From the IMG/VR virus record IMGVR_UViG_3300005613_000432, positions 1 through 22,660 of that record: DNA of 22,660 nucleotides, one strand, 5' to 3'. The translations under genes and the position numbers were made by a program. This document shows positions 1 through 7,303 of this stretch, one piece after another. The stretch comes from a virus. The notes under the pieces are model-generated. The model had not been told where the DNA came from and made no database searches. It worked only from the letters and a program-made list of their open reading frames with translations. The stretch's first letter is position 1, and each line of letters starts with the position of its first letter.

Positions 1-256
1 GGGCCCCGCCAGCGAAGTAGCCGTACGTCGCCCGGTCCGAGACGCCCGCCGGGGCGCGCCGCGCCTGGCTGAGGTTGCTGGCGGTGTTGGCTGCTGTGAC
101 GCCTGTGCTGAACGTGACGCGGTCAGCTGTCGCGACATACGCGCCAGTAGTCCCGCCTGCGAAGTAGCCATAGATTGCAGGCGTTGAACATGGTTGCACG
201 CCTGGCACATACCCTGGAACTCTCGTTCGCCTATAGTACGTCAGATAGTTTGTCAT
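1..256 (-). CDS. Kelch-like tail fibre/tip protein, N-terminal part, cut by window edge
   Basis: This reading frame starts at ATG 256 and is still open at base 1, giving 85 codons of a longer protein. The start overlaps the previous stop as TGATG, and an AGGA lies 7 bases upstream. After a short basic N-terminus, the motif YGYFAGG appears at about residue 29 and again about 49 residues later. Between them lie a 'ADRVTFSTG' strand and a 'NLSQARRAPAGVSDRATYGY' segment. This spacing of GYFAGG, aromatic and SQAR motifs fits Kelch-type beta-propeller repeats that I know from phage tail-tip or fibre proteins; the family call is from memory. Its place downstream of the tape measure fits a receptor-binding or tip protein. 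Full length and C-terminal domain cannot be seen. Confidence 0.75.
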   Translation of the reverse strand, partial: MTNYLTYYRRTRVPGYVPGVQPCSTPAIYGYFAGGTTGAYVATADRVTFSTGVTAANTASNLSQARRAPAGVSDRATYGYFAGGA

Positions 257-606
257 CACGTTATCCTATTGACGAATCCATGAATCATAACTACGTTGGC
301 TGAGCTAGCAAACGCTTTCACGACAAGCGAGTTTTGCAACAATAGCCCCGGCGCAATCAGCATCAAGCCGCTTTCAGCCGCTATACTGACCTCAATATTG
401 CCATCCGGCGCAGTCGCCTCGCCCCACTCCAGCGTTAGCTTGACCGCTGCCGCGCTAGAATTCACGGCCCACAGCCACACCTCGTCTAGTGACGACGCGC
501 CAGAAACAGCGGTATGAATCGTGTCGCCCGCCGTGGCGGTCTGCGTCACTTTGATAGCTTTCCCGTTCGTCGAGCCGCTAAGTAAAACTTTTGTGTACGT
601 TGCCAT
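256..606 (-). CDS. conserved small phage structural protein (116 aa), function unknown
   Basis: A 116-residue protein starting at ATG 606, with a GGAGG four bases before the start. It looks all-beta: alternating hydrophobic strands such as 'DEVWLWAVNSS' and 'VKLTLEWGEAT', ending 'HGFVNRIT'. Proteins of this shape and size, usually starting MATYTK, recur in tail regions of metagenomic siphophages as far as I recall; no biochemical role is known to me. It sits between the tail region and the Kelch-like gene, whose start overlaps its stop. No signal peptide or membrane segment is visible. A small tail-tip, decoration or fibre-adaptor role is possible but is only inference from position. Confidence 0.7.
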   Translation of the reverse strand: MATYTKVLLSGSTNGKAIKVTQTATAGDTIHTAVSGASSLDEVWLWAVNSSAAAVKLTLEWGEATAPDGNIEVSIAAESGLMLIAPGLLLQNSLVVKAFASSANVVMIHGFVNRIT

Positions 607-614
607 TACCCCTC

Positions 615-938
615 CTAGTCGAATACCTGCCCCATGAGAATCAGGGTATTGTCTCCGCTATCTTCGTCTGCGTGATCGTGTAGCGGGATATTCCCCGCTG
701 TCCCAGGCTTCACCACCGACCAATCTACGCTCGTTAGGTTGTTCGTCAGATCGTCGCTGGCGGCAGTCAGGTTGACAGTGGTGTTCGGATCGCCATAGCT
801 ACTGGATGAGACAACGCCATATTGGTAGCCATCCACCCCACAGTCACATCGCACCTTGCGATCAGCCACGAAGTCCGCCGTCTTATCGGTGGCTACTGTA
901 AATGTATCTGCATCCACGTAAGTTGCTGTTAGTCCCAT
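615..938 (-). CDS. small phage protein (107 aa), function unknown
   Basis: A 107-residue protein with ATG at 938 and a clear GGAGG six bases upstream. The first 80 residues look like a small beta barrel: 'TATYVDADTFTVATDKTADF', then 'RKVRCDCGVDGYQYGVVSSS'. The CDC pair could bind metal or form a disulfide. The N-terminal pattern resembles small beta domains used as modules in phage tail proteins, but I cannot name the family. The C-terminus is acidic and histidine-rich ('LHDHADEDSGDN'). It lies in the small-gene cluster after the tape measure, so a tail or tip accessory role is likely but unproven. The 110 bases before its start hold no gene I can support. Confidence 0.65.
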   Translation of the reverse strand: MGLTATYVDADTFTVATDKTADFVADRKVRCDCGVDGYQYGVVSSSSYGDPNTTVNLTAASDDLTNNLTSVDWSVVKPGTAGNIPLHDHADEDSGDNTLILMGQVFD

Positions 939-1048
939 AATCTACCTCCTAAACCATAGCCGCCCCGTCGCCATGTACCGCAAAAGGCGCGGAGACCGCA
1001 GCCCCTGCGCCCTCTGCGGCTAATGATAACTCTATGCAACAGATCAAT

Positions 1049-1492
1049 CTACGCAGGCGTCACCGTGAAGATCCCATCTGCGTTCCACTGGATGGTAAAG
1101 TCTCCGCCCGAGCTCGTCTTGTCCTCGCCGAAGTCCACGTAGCCGATCAACGGCTTGTCCGCGTCGGCCGCGGGGGTGTCGTCGTAGATTATCGCATATC
1201 GCGCGGTGATAGTGCTAGTCGACCACGTCACGTCGTCGGCGTCAAACTTGATAACGTTGGTCCCCGCCGTGTAGGTCAGGGCCTTGTTAGCCAACGTCGC
1301 GCCCCCGGCCACGTAGCCCGTGCCGCTGACCTCGTTCGTGATGTCCGCCCAGTCCTCGTGTGTATCCTGGTCGGGCGTATAGGTCGAAGTGCACAGGGCG
1401 ACTTTGATAGTGTCCGTGTCGATGTCTATGTCCTTCGTGCGGTCGAGTCCGAACTTCAGCATGTTCCCGTAGAGTTTAGCCGTTACTGCCAT
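1049..1492 (-). CDS. conserved phage virion-associated protein (147 aa)
   Basis: A 147-residue protein with ATG at 1492 and GGAGG seven bases upstream. It has a recognisable pattern: 'KLYGNMLKFG', 'DTIKVALCTSTYTPDQDTH', then 'GGATLANKALTY', 'DDVTWSTSTITARYAIIYDD' and 'FTIQWNADGIFTVTPA'. From memory this is a widespread phage family found close to capsid or tail genes, with no enzymatic function assigned. Length agrees with the family. It is predicted to be beta-rich and soluble. It follows the tape measure gene after only 16 bases, so it is probably co-translated with the tail module. A tail-associated or decoration role is inference from context. Confidence 0.75.
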   Translation of the reverse strand: MAVTAKLYGNMLKFGLDRTKDIDIDTDTIKVALCTSTYTPDQDTHEDWADITNEVSGTGYVAGGATLANKALTYTAGTNVIKFDADDVTWSTSTITARYAIIYDDTPAADADKPLIGYVDFGEDKTSSGGDFTIQWNADGIFTVTPA

Positions 1493-1508
1493 TTCAAAAC
1501 CTCCATTG

Positions 1509-4500
1509 TTATGTTATTCCCTCTCGCCGCAAATCAGCGGCCTGATGCTTGCTGACGATCCGGGCAATCTCACGCCCGTCCAACTTCACCGGTATCTCAA
1601 TCACCAGGGGTCGGCCGCCTCCAGCGCCGCCAACCATAGCCTCAGCCCCTCCTCCACCGTCAACCCCCAGAAAACGCTCCCCCACATGGGCCAACGCCGG
1701 GGCCGGCGACCCGAGCGGCCCCGGCATGGCCGCCATGGCCTGCGCCACATCAGATTGGCCAGCCTTCAGCGCCCCTACTAGCCCGGCCACCAGATTCTCG
1801 CCAAGAATCCACGTCTGCTTCGACGGCGACGCCACCCCGGCGGCCGCCTGCGCCGCAGCAATGGCCGCCGCCACAATACTGGCGATGGTCGAATATAGCG
1901 CCGAACTCTCGTTCTGCAGGCCGTCAATCATCCCCTGGATCAGTGATGTGCCTATGTTCCCGCCTGCCTCCGAGAAAGAAGCTGAGAAGCCTTGCATGTA
2001 ATTCTGTAGTGTTGTCATCAATGTCTGTACTGCCGCCGACATCTCGGTCGCTACAGCAGAAGTGGCCTCTATGAAACCATCGCGCAGTGCGAGTACCAGT
2101 TGCGTCCCTATTCCTCGCATATTGGGAACTTCGGCGCTCAGCCCGGCCAGTCTGCCCAAGGCGCTAATTACTTCCTCGATGCTCCCAACGACGGTATGAA
2201 CGTCGGCCAGTAGTTGGGTCAAATCGGCTTCTGCTGAGATGGCTGGAAAGATAGCAGTGATGTAGTCGATAGCATCAGTCAGATTGGTCGCCAGAGCGGT
2301 CAGCTCATCGATCAGGGATTCACTCTCATACTCGCCGATGCTCTCCATCGAGGACACCACCCCGCCAATATGCCCCATTAGCGCGTTGGCTTCTTCTGCC
2401 CATGAGGCGGCGGCGGCATTGGCCTCGGACCATGATACGCCTTCGAGTTCTGTAGTGATGGCATTGACTGCCTCTTGAAGATCTGCCGCCAGCTTCTCGA
2501 CAGCGGCGACTATGTTCTCCACCGAAACATACTCGCCGATGGCGACCAGGCTGTCTATAGCGCCAGCAATTGTCCCCACCAGCCCCGCCGCAAACTCCGC
2601 CCAAGCCGCCCGAATTGGTTCAAGTGCTCCCTCAGCGGTCACGTCTGGCACGGCGGCCTCATTCAGCACTCGGATGATCTCGGTCGCTGTTGCCTCCAGT
2701 TGTGAAACCAGGTTTTCGACGTTGGCAGTAGAGATTTCCAATCCCCCCTCGAAGGCGGCCAGCGTTTCCAGGTCGCCTATCACGCCTGCAATGGTCCCCA
2801 CCAGCCCCGCCGAGAACTTGAGCCACTCGGCCTTCAGCTCGTCGGCCTCCATTGTCGCCCAGGCGAACGTCTCGCCGACCGCGCCGATGGCGTTCAGGAT
2901 GAGCGTAGCCATTGAGTCCAATGAACTCACCAGGTTGGTTACATTGGACGCGCTGACTTCGATTCCGCCCTCGAAGGCCGCTATCTTCTGTGTGTTTTCA
3001 ATGACCCCCGCCAGGGTCGAAATCAGCCCTGCCGAGAAGTTCAGCCAGGCGGCCTTGAGTTGGTCTATCGAGTTGTCAGCTTGGAAATCAGAAGTCACGT
3101 CGCCGATGGCGTCTAAGATTTCGCCAACGAAAAACTTGAGCGTCCCTACCAGATTCGTCGCCGCGCCCCACTGAAACGTTAGCGGGCCTTCCAGTCCTGT
3201 TATAGTTTGCAAGTCTGTGACGACACTCGCCAGCGTAGACACCAACCCAGCCCCGAACTCCAGCCAGGCCGCCTTGAATCGGTCAATGGAATCATCGGCC
3301 TGGAAGTCCGATGTCACGTCGCCAATGGCGTCTAGGATGTCTCCCACGAATTGCTTTAGCGTCCCCACTAGATTGGTAACCGCGCCCCAGTGGAACGTCA
3401 GCCCGCCTTCAAATTCTGCCAGCGTTTTCACGTCCTCGATCACGCCCGCCAGCGTAGAGATAAGCCCTGCGCTGAAGTCCAGCCAGGCCTGATACATGGC
3501 TTGCGTCGTGGCCGCTCCCTCGTCCAGGATACCCGGCACGCGGGCCAGGCATTGCTTGATGTAGGTCACCGCCTGCGACAGCTTGTTCACTAAATCGCCT
3601 ACGGTTACGCTGCTCACCTCGATATCGCCTTCATAGGCAGTGATGGCGCGTAGATCGTCTATCATCCCTGCCACCGTAGACACTAGCCCCGCGGCGAAAT
3701 CCAGCCAGGATTGGTACGCTGCTTGCGTCGTGGCTGCTGCCTCGTCCAGGATGCCGGGCACCCTCGCCAGGGTTTGCTGGAGATACGTGACTGCTTGGGA
3801 CAGCTTGTTTATCAGGTCGCCTACGGTCACAGTGCTGACCTCAATATCTCCCTGGTAAGCGGTAACGGTGCGCAAGTCTTCTATCATTCCTGCGACCGCG
3901 CCAATCAACTGCCCCGCGAACTCGGCCCACTGCACCTGTAGCTCGCCCAGACCGCCGCCGTCGCCGATGGCCGCCGCCATTTGGCTTACCACGGATTTGA
4001 TGTCGTCTATCAGCGGCTTGATCGCCCCAGGTATGATGCCCGCGTAGTCTTTGACTTTGGTGAACGCCTCTGCTGCCTGGCCTACTACCTCCACCACACT
4101 GCCAACCGCCGAGGCCCACGATTCCATGTGCCCCCACACGGTGTCCTTGCGCTGGCCGCCCCATCCCCAGAGGTCCAGAAGTTCGGTGCGGACTTTGGTT
4201 AGCAGCATCTTGGTGTCCTCAATGAGCCGATCCAGCCCCGCCTCGAAGCCTGCCAGAGCAGGAAAGTCGGCCACGCCTGGGGCGATGTCCATCATGCCAC
4301 TGAAGGCGTCCACGAGCGACGACACCGCTTCGGCAACGGCGGTCACGGCCTCGGGCGCTTTGTCCTCAACGCCCGCGACAAGGCCCTGCATGATGTTTGC
4401 GCCGATTTCCATGAAGACCTTGGAGGGAGACTGGATGCCCAGGAAGTTTCTAACCGCTGCAGGAATCCGCCCTATGATTTCGTCAATCTTGGCTTTCAGG

Positions 4501-6656
4501 CCGCCCCATGCGTTTTCAAGCCCGCCCTTGATTCCCGCGATAAGCGCGTCCCCGATCTGGTTGGCCTTCGCCGCCAGCATGGGCACTGCCTCATTGATGA
4601 TCCATTCGCCTATCCCGGCTCCTAGCTCCATCAGGTTTTCAATGAGCCGTTCCTTCGCTTCCTGCACCCATCCGTAGAAGGCCATGCCCCACTCGCCGAT
4701 GCGAGAGATCAGCACGAGCAGCGTATCTCCTATGAATTTCAGGATGGCGATGCTAATGCCTGCCAGCCCCAGCAGCAGCTTGGGAATCATCGGAACTATC
4801 CAGTCCACGAACGCCAGCGCCCAGTCGCCTAGCCCCGCCACAATGGGACCCACCGCGCTTCCAATCCAGTCCAAGAATCGGTTCAGCATGCCGGGCCACT
4901 GGTCTATGAATTGCGCCGTGGCGGGTACGATCCAGGCAACGAACGCCTCCGCCCACTCGCCAAACTTTTCAGCGATCCTGCCAGCCTGTTCACCTATCCA
5001 CGCCAGAACGCTAGTCGCAAGCCCTTCCAGTCCCGCCACAATCTCAGGTATCTTTGGCCCTATCCAGCCTACGAACGCCTGTCCCCACTCAAGCACTTTT
5101 GCTGTGATGATAGGCACTTGTTCACCAATCCAGGTCAGTACGCCAGTCGCCAACTCTCCCAACCCCGTCACAATCTCAGGTATCTTTGGCCCTATCCAGG
5201 CGATGAAGGCCTCCGCCCACTCGCCAACCTTTTCCGTGATCACAGGTATCTGTTCGCCAATCCAGGCCAGAACGCTAGTCGCAAGCCCTTCCAGTCCCGC
5301 CACGATCTCAGGTATCTTTGGCCCTATCCAGGCGATGAAGGCCTCCGCCCACTCGCCAACCTTTTCCGTGATCACAGGTATCTGTTCACCTATCCACGCC
5401 AGAACGCTAGTCGCAAGCCCTTCCAACCCCGCCACAATCTCAGGTATCTTTGGCCCTATCCAGCCAATAAATGCCTGCGCCCACTCGCCAACCTTTTCCG
5501 TGATCACAGGTATCTGCTCGCCCACCCAGGTCAGTACGCCAGTCGCCAACTCTCCCAACCCCGCCACAATCTCAGGTATCTTTGGCCCTATCCAGGCGAT
5601 GAAGGCTGAGCCCCATTCTCCTAGCTTGGCAATGAGAACAGGCGCTTGTTCGCCTATCCAGGTCATAATGCCTCCGACAAACCCCCCCATCGCAGCCAAC
5701 GCCTCCGGAATCTTCGGCCCTATCCATTCCACCAAAGCATTGCCCCACCCCGCCAGCGCCTCGCCCAGGTTGCCCTCCTGGAAGGCGGCGATCACTTCAC
5801 CGACGAAGCCAATGAGATCGCTTATGGCGGGTATCAAATTGTCAGTCAGCCACCCCGCCAACCCCTCCGCCCACTCCGTCACCTGCGGCCCATACTCCTG
5901 CGCCAGGCTGGCTAGCGGGGTCAGTAGCGACATCAGGACGGGGATGAAGGCCGAACCTACCTCCGTAGTGATATTAGAGAAAGTGGTCTTAAGCTGCGCC
6001 ATCGTCGCCTGCGCCCCGCCCGTGCTCTCCCCCAGGCGCTCGATCATGTCCTGGCCCGCCGTCATGGCCTGGTTCATAAACGCCTGTTTCTTCTCAGCGT
6101 CGGTCAACTCGGCCACCGTCTTGCCCAGCGCGGCGGCGTAGTCCTCGTTGGCCTTCGCCATGTCCATCGTGATCCCCAAGTTGTCGATGATGAGCTTGCT
6201 GCTGCGGCCTATGCCCGTGACGAGAGACTGGAACATGAAGCCCATGTCCTCGCCTGTGGCGCGGCTGGCAACCTGAGCGATCTTGAGCATCTGGGGGAGT
6301 TCGTCGGCCACGTCCTGGCCAATGAGCAGCATAGCCTGATTAGCGCTCTTCATCAACTCGGCGTCGGTGATCATGCCCGCCGAGGCTTCTCTCATAGCGG
6401 ACAGCATAGTCGCCGCCGACGCGCCGGCGTCCTCTGCCAGCCGCTTGAAGCTCTGGCGCACCGGCTCCAACGCCGCCGCGTCCGATGCCAGCTTAAGAAC
6501 GCCAGCCCCCACCGCGCCCAGCGCAGCGCTGCCAGCGAGCATGAGCTTTCCAGCGGTCTTAGCCAGGCCGCCCAGGGATTTATCTATGCCGCTCAGGGTC
6601 TTTGATGCGTCATCCCTGGCCTTGATCACAATAGCCAATGCAGCATTAGACGCCAC
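1509..6656 (-). CDS. tape measure protein (1715 aa)
   Basis: This protein sets tail length during assembly and is probably injected with the DNA. It is by far the longest gene and directly follows the tail chaperone pair, the classical position. The start is GTG at 6656 with GGGAGG six bases upstream. The N-terminus resembles TMP families: 'DASKTLSGIDKSLGGLAKTA', a hydrophobic stretch at about 38-57, and a conserved block around residues 130-220. Residues about 300-625 hold a 44-residue repeat with regularly placed Trp. Residues about 900-1425 hold a degenerate repeat of about 74 residues. Two 'SPSK' blocks followed by a G-rich hydrophobic helix lie near 742 and 1612, typical of TMP C-terminal regions. 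At about 0.15 nm per residue, a family rule of thumb, the tail would be roughly 250 nm, which supports a siphovirus. Confidence 0.95.
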   Translation of the reverse strand: MASNAALAIVIKARDDASKTLSGIDKSLGGLAKTAGKLMLAGSAALGAVGAGVLKLASDAAALEPVRQSFKRLAEDAGASAATMLSAMREASAGMITDAELMKSANQAMLLIGQDVADELPQMLKIAQVASRATGEDMGFMFQSLVTGIGRSSKLIIDNLGITMDMAKANEDYAAALGKTVAELTDAEKKQAFMNQAMTAGQDMIERLGESTGGAQATMAQLKTTFSNITTEVGSAFIPVLMSLLTPLASLAQEYGPQVTEWAEGLAGWLTDNLIPAISDLIGFVGEVIAAFQEGNLGEALAGWGNALVEWIGPKIPEALAAMGGFVGGIMTWIGEQAPVLIAKLGEWGSAFIAWIGPKIPEIVAGLGELATGVLTWVGEQIPVITEKVGEWAQAFIGWIGPKIPEIVAGLEGLATSVLAWIGEQIPVITEKVGEWAEAFIAWIGPKIPEIVAGLEGLATSVLAWIGEQIPVITEKVGEWAEAFIAWIGPKIPEIVTGLGELATGVLTWIGEQVPIITAKVLEWGQAFVGWIGPKIPEIVAGLEGLATSVLAWIGEQAGRIAEKFGEWAEAFVAWIVPATAQFIDQWPGMLNRFLDWIGSAVGPIVAGLGDWALAFVDWIVPMIPKLLLGLAGISIAILKFIGDTLLVLISRIGEWGMAFYGWVQEAKERLIENLMELGAGIGEWIINEAVPMLAAKANQIGDALIAGIKGGLENAWGGLKAKIDEIIGRIPAAVRNFLGIQSPSKVFMEIGANIMQGLVAGVEDKAPEAVTAVAEAVSSLVDAFSGMMDIAPGVADFPALAGFEAGLDRLIEDTKMLLTKVRTELLDLWGWGGQRKDTVWGHMESWASAVGSVVEVVGQAAEAFTKVKDYAGIIPGAIKPLIDDIKSVVSQMAAAIGDGGGLGELQVQWAEFAGQLIGAVAGMIEDLRTVTAYQGDIEVSTVTVGDLINKLSQAVTYLQQTLARVPGILDEAAATTQAAYQSWLDFAAGLVSTVAGMIDDLRAITAYEGDIEVSSVTVGDLVNKLSQAVTYIKQCLARVPGILDEGAATTQAMYQAWLDFSAGLISTLAGVIEDVKTLAEFEGGLTFHWGAVTNLVGTLKQFVGDILDAIGDVTSDFQADDSIDRFKAAWLEFGAGLVSTLASVVTDLQTITGLEGPLTFQWGAATNLVGTLKFFVGEILDAIGDVTSDFQADNSIDQLKAAWLNFSAGLISTLAGVIENTQKIAAFEGGIEVSASNVTNLVSSLDSMATLILNAIGAVGETFAWATMEADELKAEWLKFSAGLVGTIAGVIGDLETLAAFEGGLEISTANVENLVSQLEATATEIIRVLNEAAVPDVTAEGALEPIRAAWAEFAAGLVGTIAGAIDSLVAIGEYVSVENIVAAVEKLAADLQEAVNAITTELEGVSWSEANAAAASWAEEANALMGHIGGVVSSMESIGEYESESLIDELTALATNLTDAIDYITAIFPAISAEADLTQLLADVHTVVGSIEEVISALGRLAGLSAEVPNMRGIGTQLVLALRDGFIEATSAVATEMSAAVQTLMTTLQNYMQGFSASFSEAGGNIGTSLIQGMIDGLQNESSALYSTIASIVAAAIAAAQAAAGVASPSKQTWILGENLVAGLVGALKAGQSDVAQAMAAMPGPLGSPAPALAHVGERFLGVDGGGGAEAMVGGAGGGRPLVIEIPVKLDGREIARIVSKHQAADLRREGIT
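2380..3945 (-). repeat. degenerate ~222-bp (74-aa) repeats inside the tape measure gene
   Basis: About seven to eight units encode the pattern W-x-x-F-x-A-G-L-x-x-T-x-A-G-x-I followed by a TAYEG/AFEGG block and a NLV/DLV helix. The first two or three units are close ('VTVGDLVNKLSQAVTY' recurs). Two middle units share 'AIGDVTSDFQAD'. Later units have drifted. Boundaries are approximate because I aligned by eye. They probably arose by in-frame duplication of a tape-measure building block. Confidence 0.75.
4780..5760 (-). repeat. 132-bp tandem repeats (44 aa) inside the tape measure gene
   Basis: The + strand string 'atctttggccctatcca' or a one-base variant recurs every 132 bases, at about 5050, 5182, 5314, 5446, 5578 and 5710. 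In protein this is six copies of WIGPKIPE followed by a GLE/GLG-GLAT-V-L-W-IGEQ block, plus two degenerate copies on the 4780 side. Neighbouring copies share long identical stretches (for example the segment around 5210-5260 recurs at 5342-5392). This suggests recent duplication or gene conversion rather than ancient drift. Outer limits are approximate. Confidence 0.9.
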
Positions 6657-6671
6657 CGAATACCTCCCTCA

Positions 6672-6872
6672 CTAACCCCGCGCTTTCGCAGCCGCCGCCT
6701 CAGCCCGCATCATCAAGACTATGTCATCCACCCGATGGTCTGGTGTATCCTGGAGTTCTCGCCAGCTCCAGCCCATATATTTACATATCAGGATCGGCGT
6801 CATACGAGCGGGATACTTGCCCTTCCCCATCGCCGCGTCCACCATGTCAAAACAAGGCATCCACGTCTTCAT
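6672..6872 (-). CDS. second tail assembly chaperone segment (lambda gpT-like, 66 aa)
   Basis: A 66-residue frame between the first chaperone and the tape measure. It overlaps the end of the upstream gene by 26 bases in a different frame. It encodes 'KYPARMTPILICKYMGWSWR', a short helical domain typical of the downstream partner in siphophage chaperone pairs, and a C-terminal Ala/Arg-rich helix. The ATG at 6872 follows a run of seven G with no spacer, so there is no normally placed ribosome site. Expression may therefore be mainly as a frameshift extension of the upstream protein. The family assignment rests on position, size and overlap, not on strong motifs. Confidence 0.75.
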   Translation of the reverse strand: MKTWMPCFDMVDAAMGKGKYPARMTPILICKYMGWSWRELQDTPDHRVDDIVLMMRAEAAAAKARG

Positions 6873-7266
6873 CCCCCCCAGACGAGCGGGTGGGATTGAA
6901 GTCGTTGATCTCCTCCAGGATGAACTCAGCGTAAGACTCGGAGAGCCGCCTGATATTCTTCCGTGAGAACGGCACTTCCTTCCCCTCGCGGGTGAACAGC
7001 GTCCACGACTTGATGCCTCTGTCCAGGATGGATAGATTCATCTTGCCCAGGACGATCTCGCTCTTTACCACCGCCCCGCGCTTTGCCTTACTGTCCTTCT
7101 CGCTGCCTTCCCAGTCGGCCGACAGCTTCATATACTCGCCAGACAAAGCCTGTCGGTCGGCGTAGGAGAACCTCTTGATGATCACTTCCTCGCCTTCCTG
7201 GAAAAAAGGCGCGGCGATAGTCTTCACGTCCCGCTCATCTATGAAGGCGTGAATTTCCTCAGCCAT
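6847..7266 (-). CDS. tail assembly chaperone (lambda gpG-like, 139 aa)
   Basis: A 139-residue soluble protein immediately after the tail tube gene and before the tape measure. ATG at 7266 has GGAGG seven bases upstream. In siphophages the gene here makes a chaperone that coats the tape measure protein during tail polymerisation, with a minor longer form made by frameshifting. The sequence is mostly charged helix ('GEEVIIKRFSYADRQALSGE', 'SESYAEFILEEINDFN') and ends in an acidic tail after a Gly-Gly encoded by the G run. It was called by synteny and by the overlapping second frame; primary sequence identity in this family is always low. Confidence 0.8.
   Translation of the reverse strand: MAEEIHAFIDERDVKTIAAPFFQEGEEVIIKRFSYADRQALSGEYMKLSADWEGSEKDSKAKRGAVVKSEIVLGKMNLSILDRGIKSWTLFTREGKEVPFSRKNIRRLSESYAEFILEEINDFNPTRSSGGDEDVDALF
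6873..6879 (-). other. G7 run, candidate -2/+1 programmed frameshift site
   Basis: On the minus strand the end of the chaperone gene reads TCT GGG GGG GAT GAA, with seven consecutive G. The downstream chaperone frame is +1, equal to -2, relative to this. After decoding GGG GGG, a two-base backward slip re-pairs the P-site tRNA with GGG and continues as GGG ATG AAG into the second frame. Most siphophage pairs use -1; phage Mu is known for a -2 shift on a G run. Direction and efficiency here are inference. Confidence 0.55.
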
Positions 7267-7303
7267 CGTGTTACCTCCCGTATTGAATTATCACGCTGCC
7301 AGC

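Noticed and set aside
939-1048. A possible tiny gene in the gap; one minus-strand frame reads as an Ala/Gly-rich peptide ending 'HGDGAAMV'.
   Set aside because: It has no ATG or GTG start and no ribosome site; only a TTG would open it. It may be a decayed gene end, but I cannot support it.
1034-1555. A + strand frame of 173 codons.
   Set aside because: It lies opposite a well-supported conserved phage gene with a proper ribosome site, and its Arg/Val-rich composition is typical of an antisense shadow.
2512-3174. A 220-codon + strand frame opposite the second tape-measure repeats.
   Set aside because: Shadow frame with Ser/Ala/Pro bias and no initiation signal or recognisable domain.
4780-5760. 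A CRISPR-like array of regularly spaced repeats.
   Set aside because: The units are in-frame coding repeats of 44 residues with Trp periodicity, without short repeats separated by unique spacers.
4684-6141. A 485-codon open frame on the + strand opposite the tape measure gene.
   Set aside because: It mirrors the 132-bp repeats of the tape measure gene, is Pro/Ser-rich low-complexity sequence, and has no ribosome site or neighbours. A period divisible by three keeps antisense frames open.
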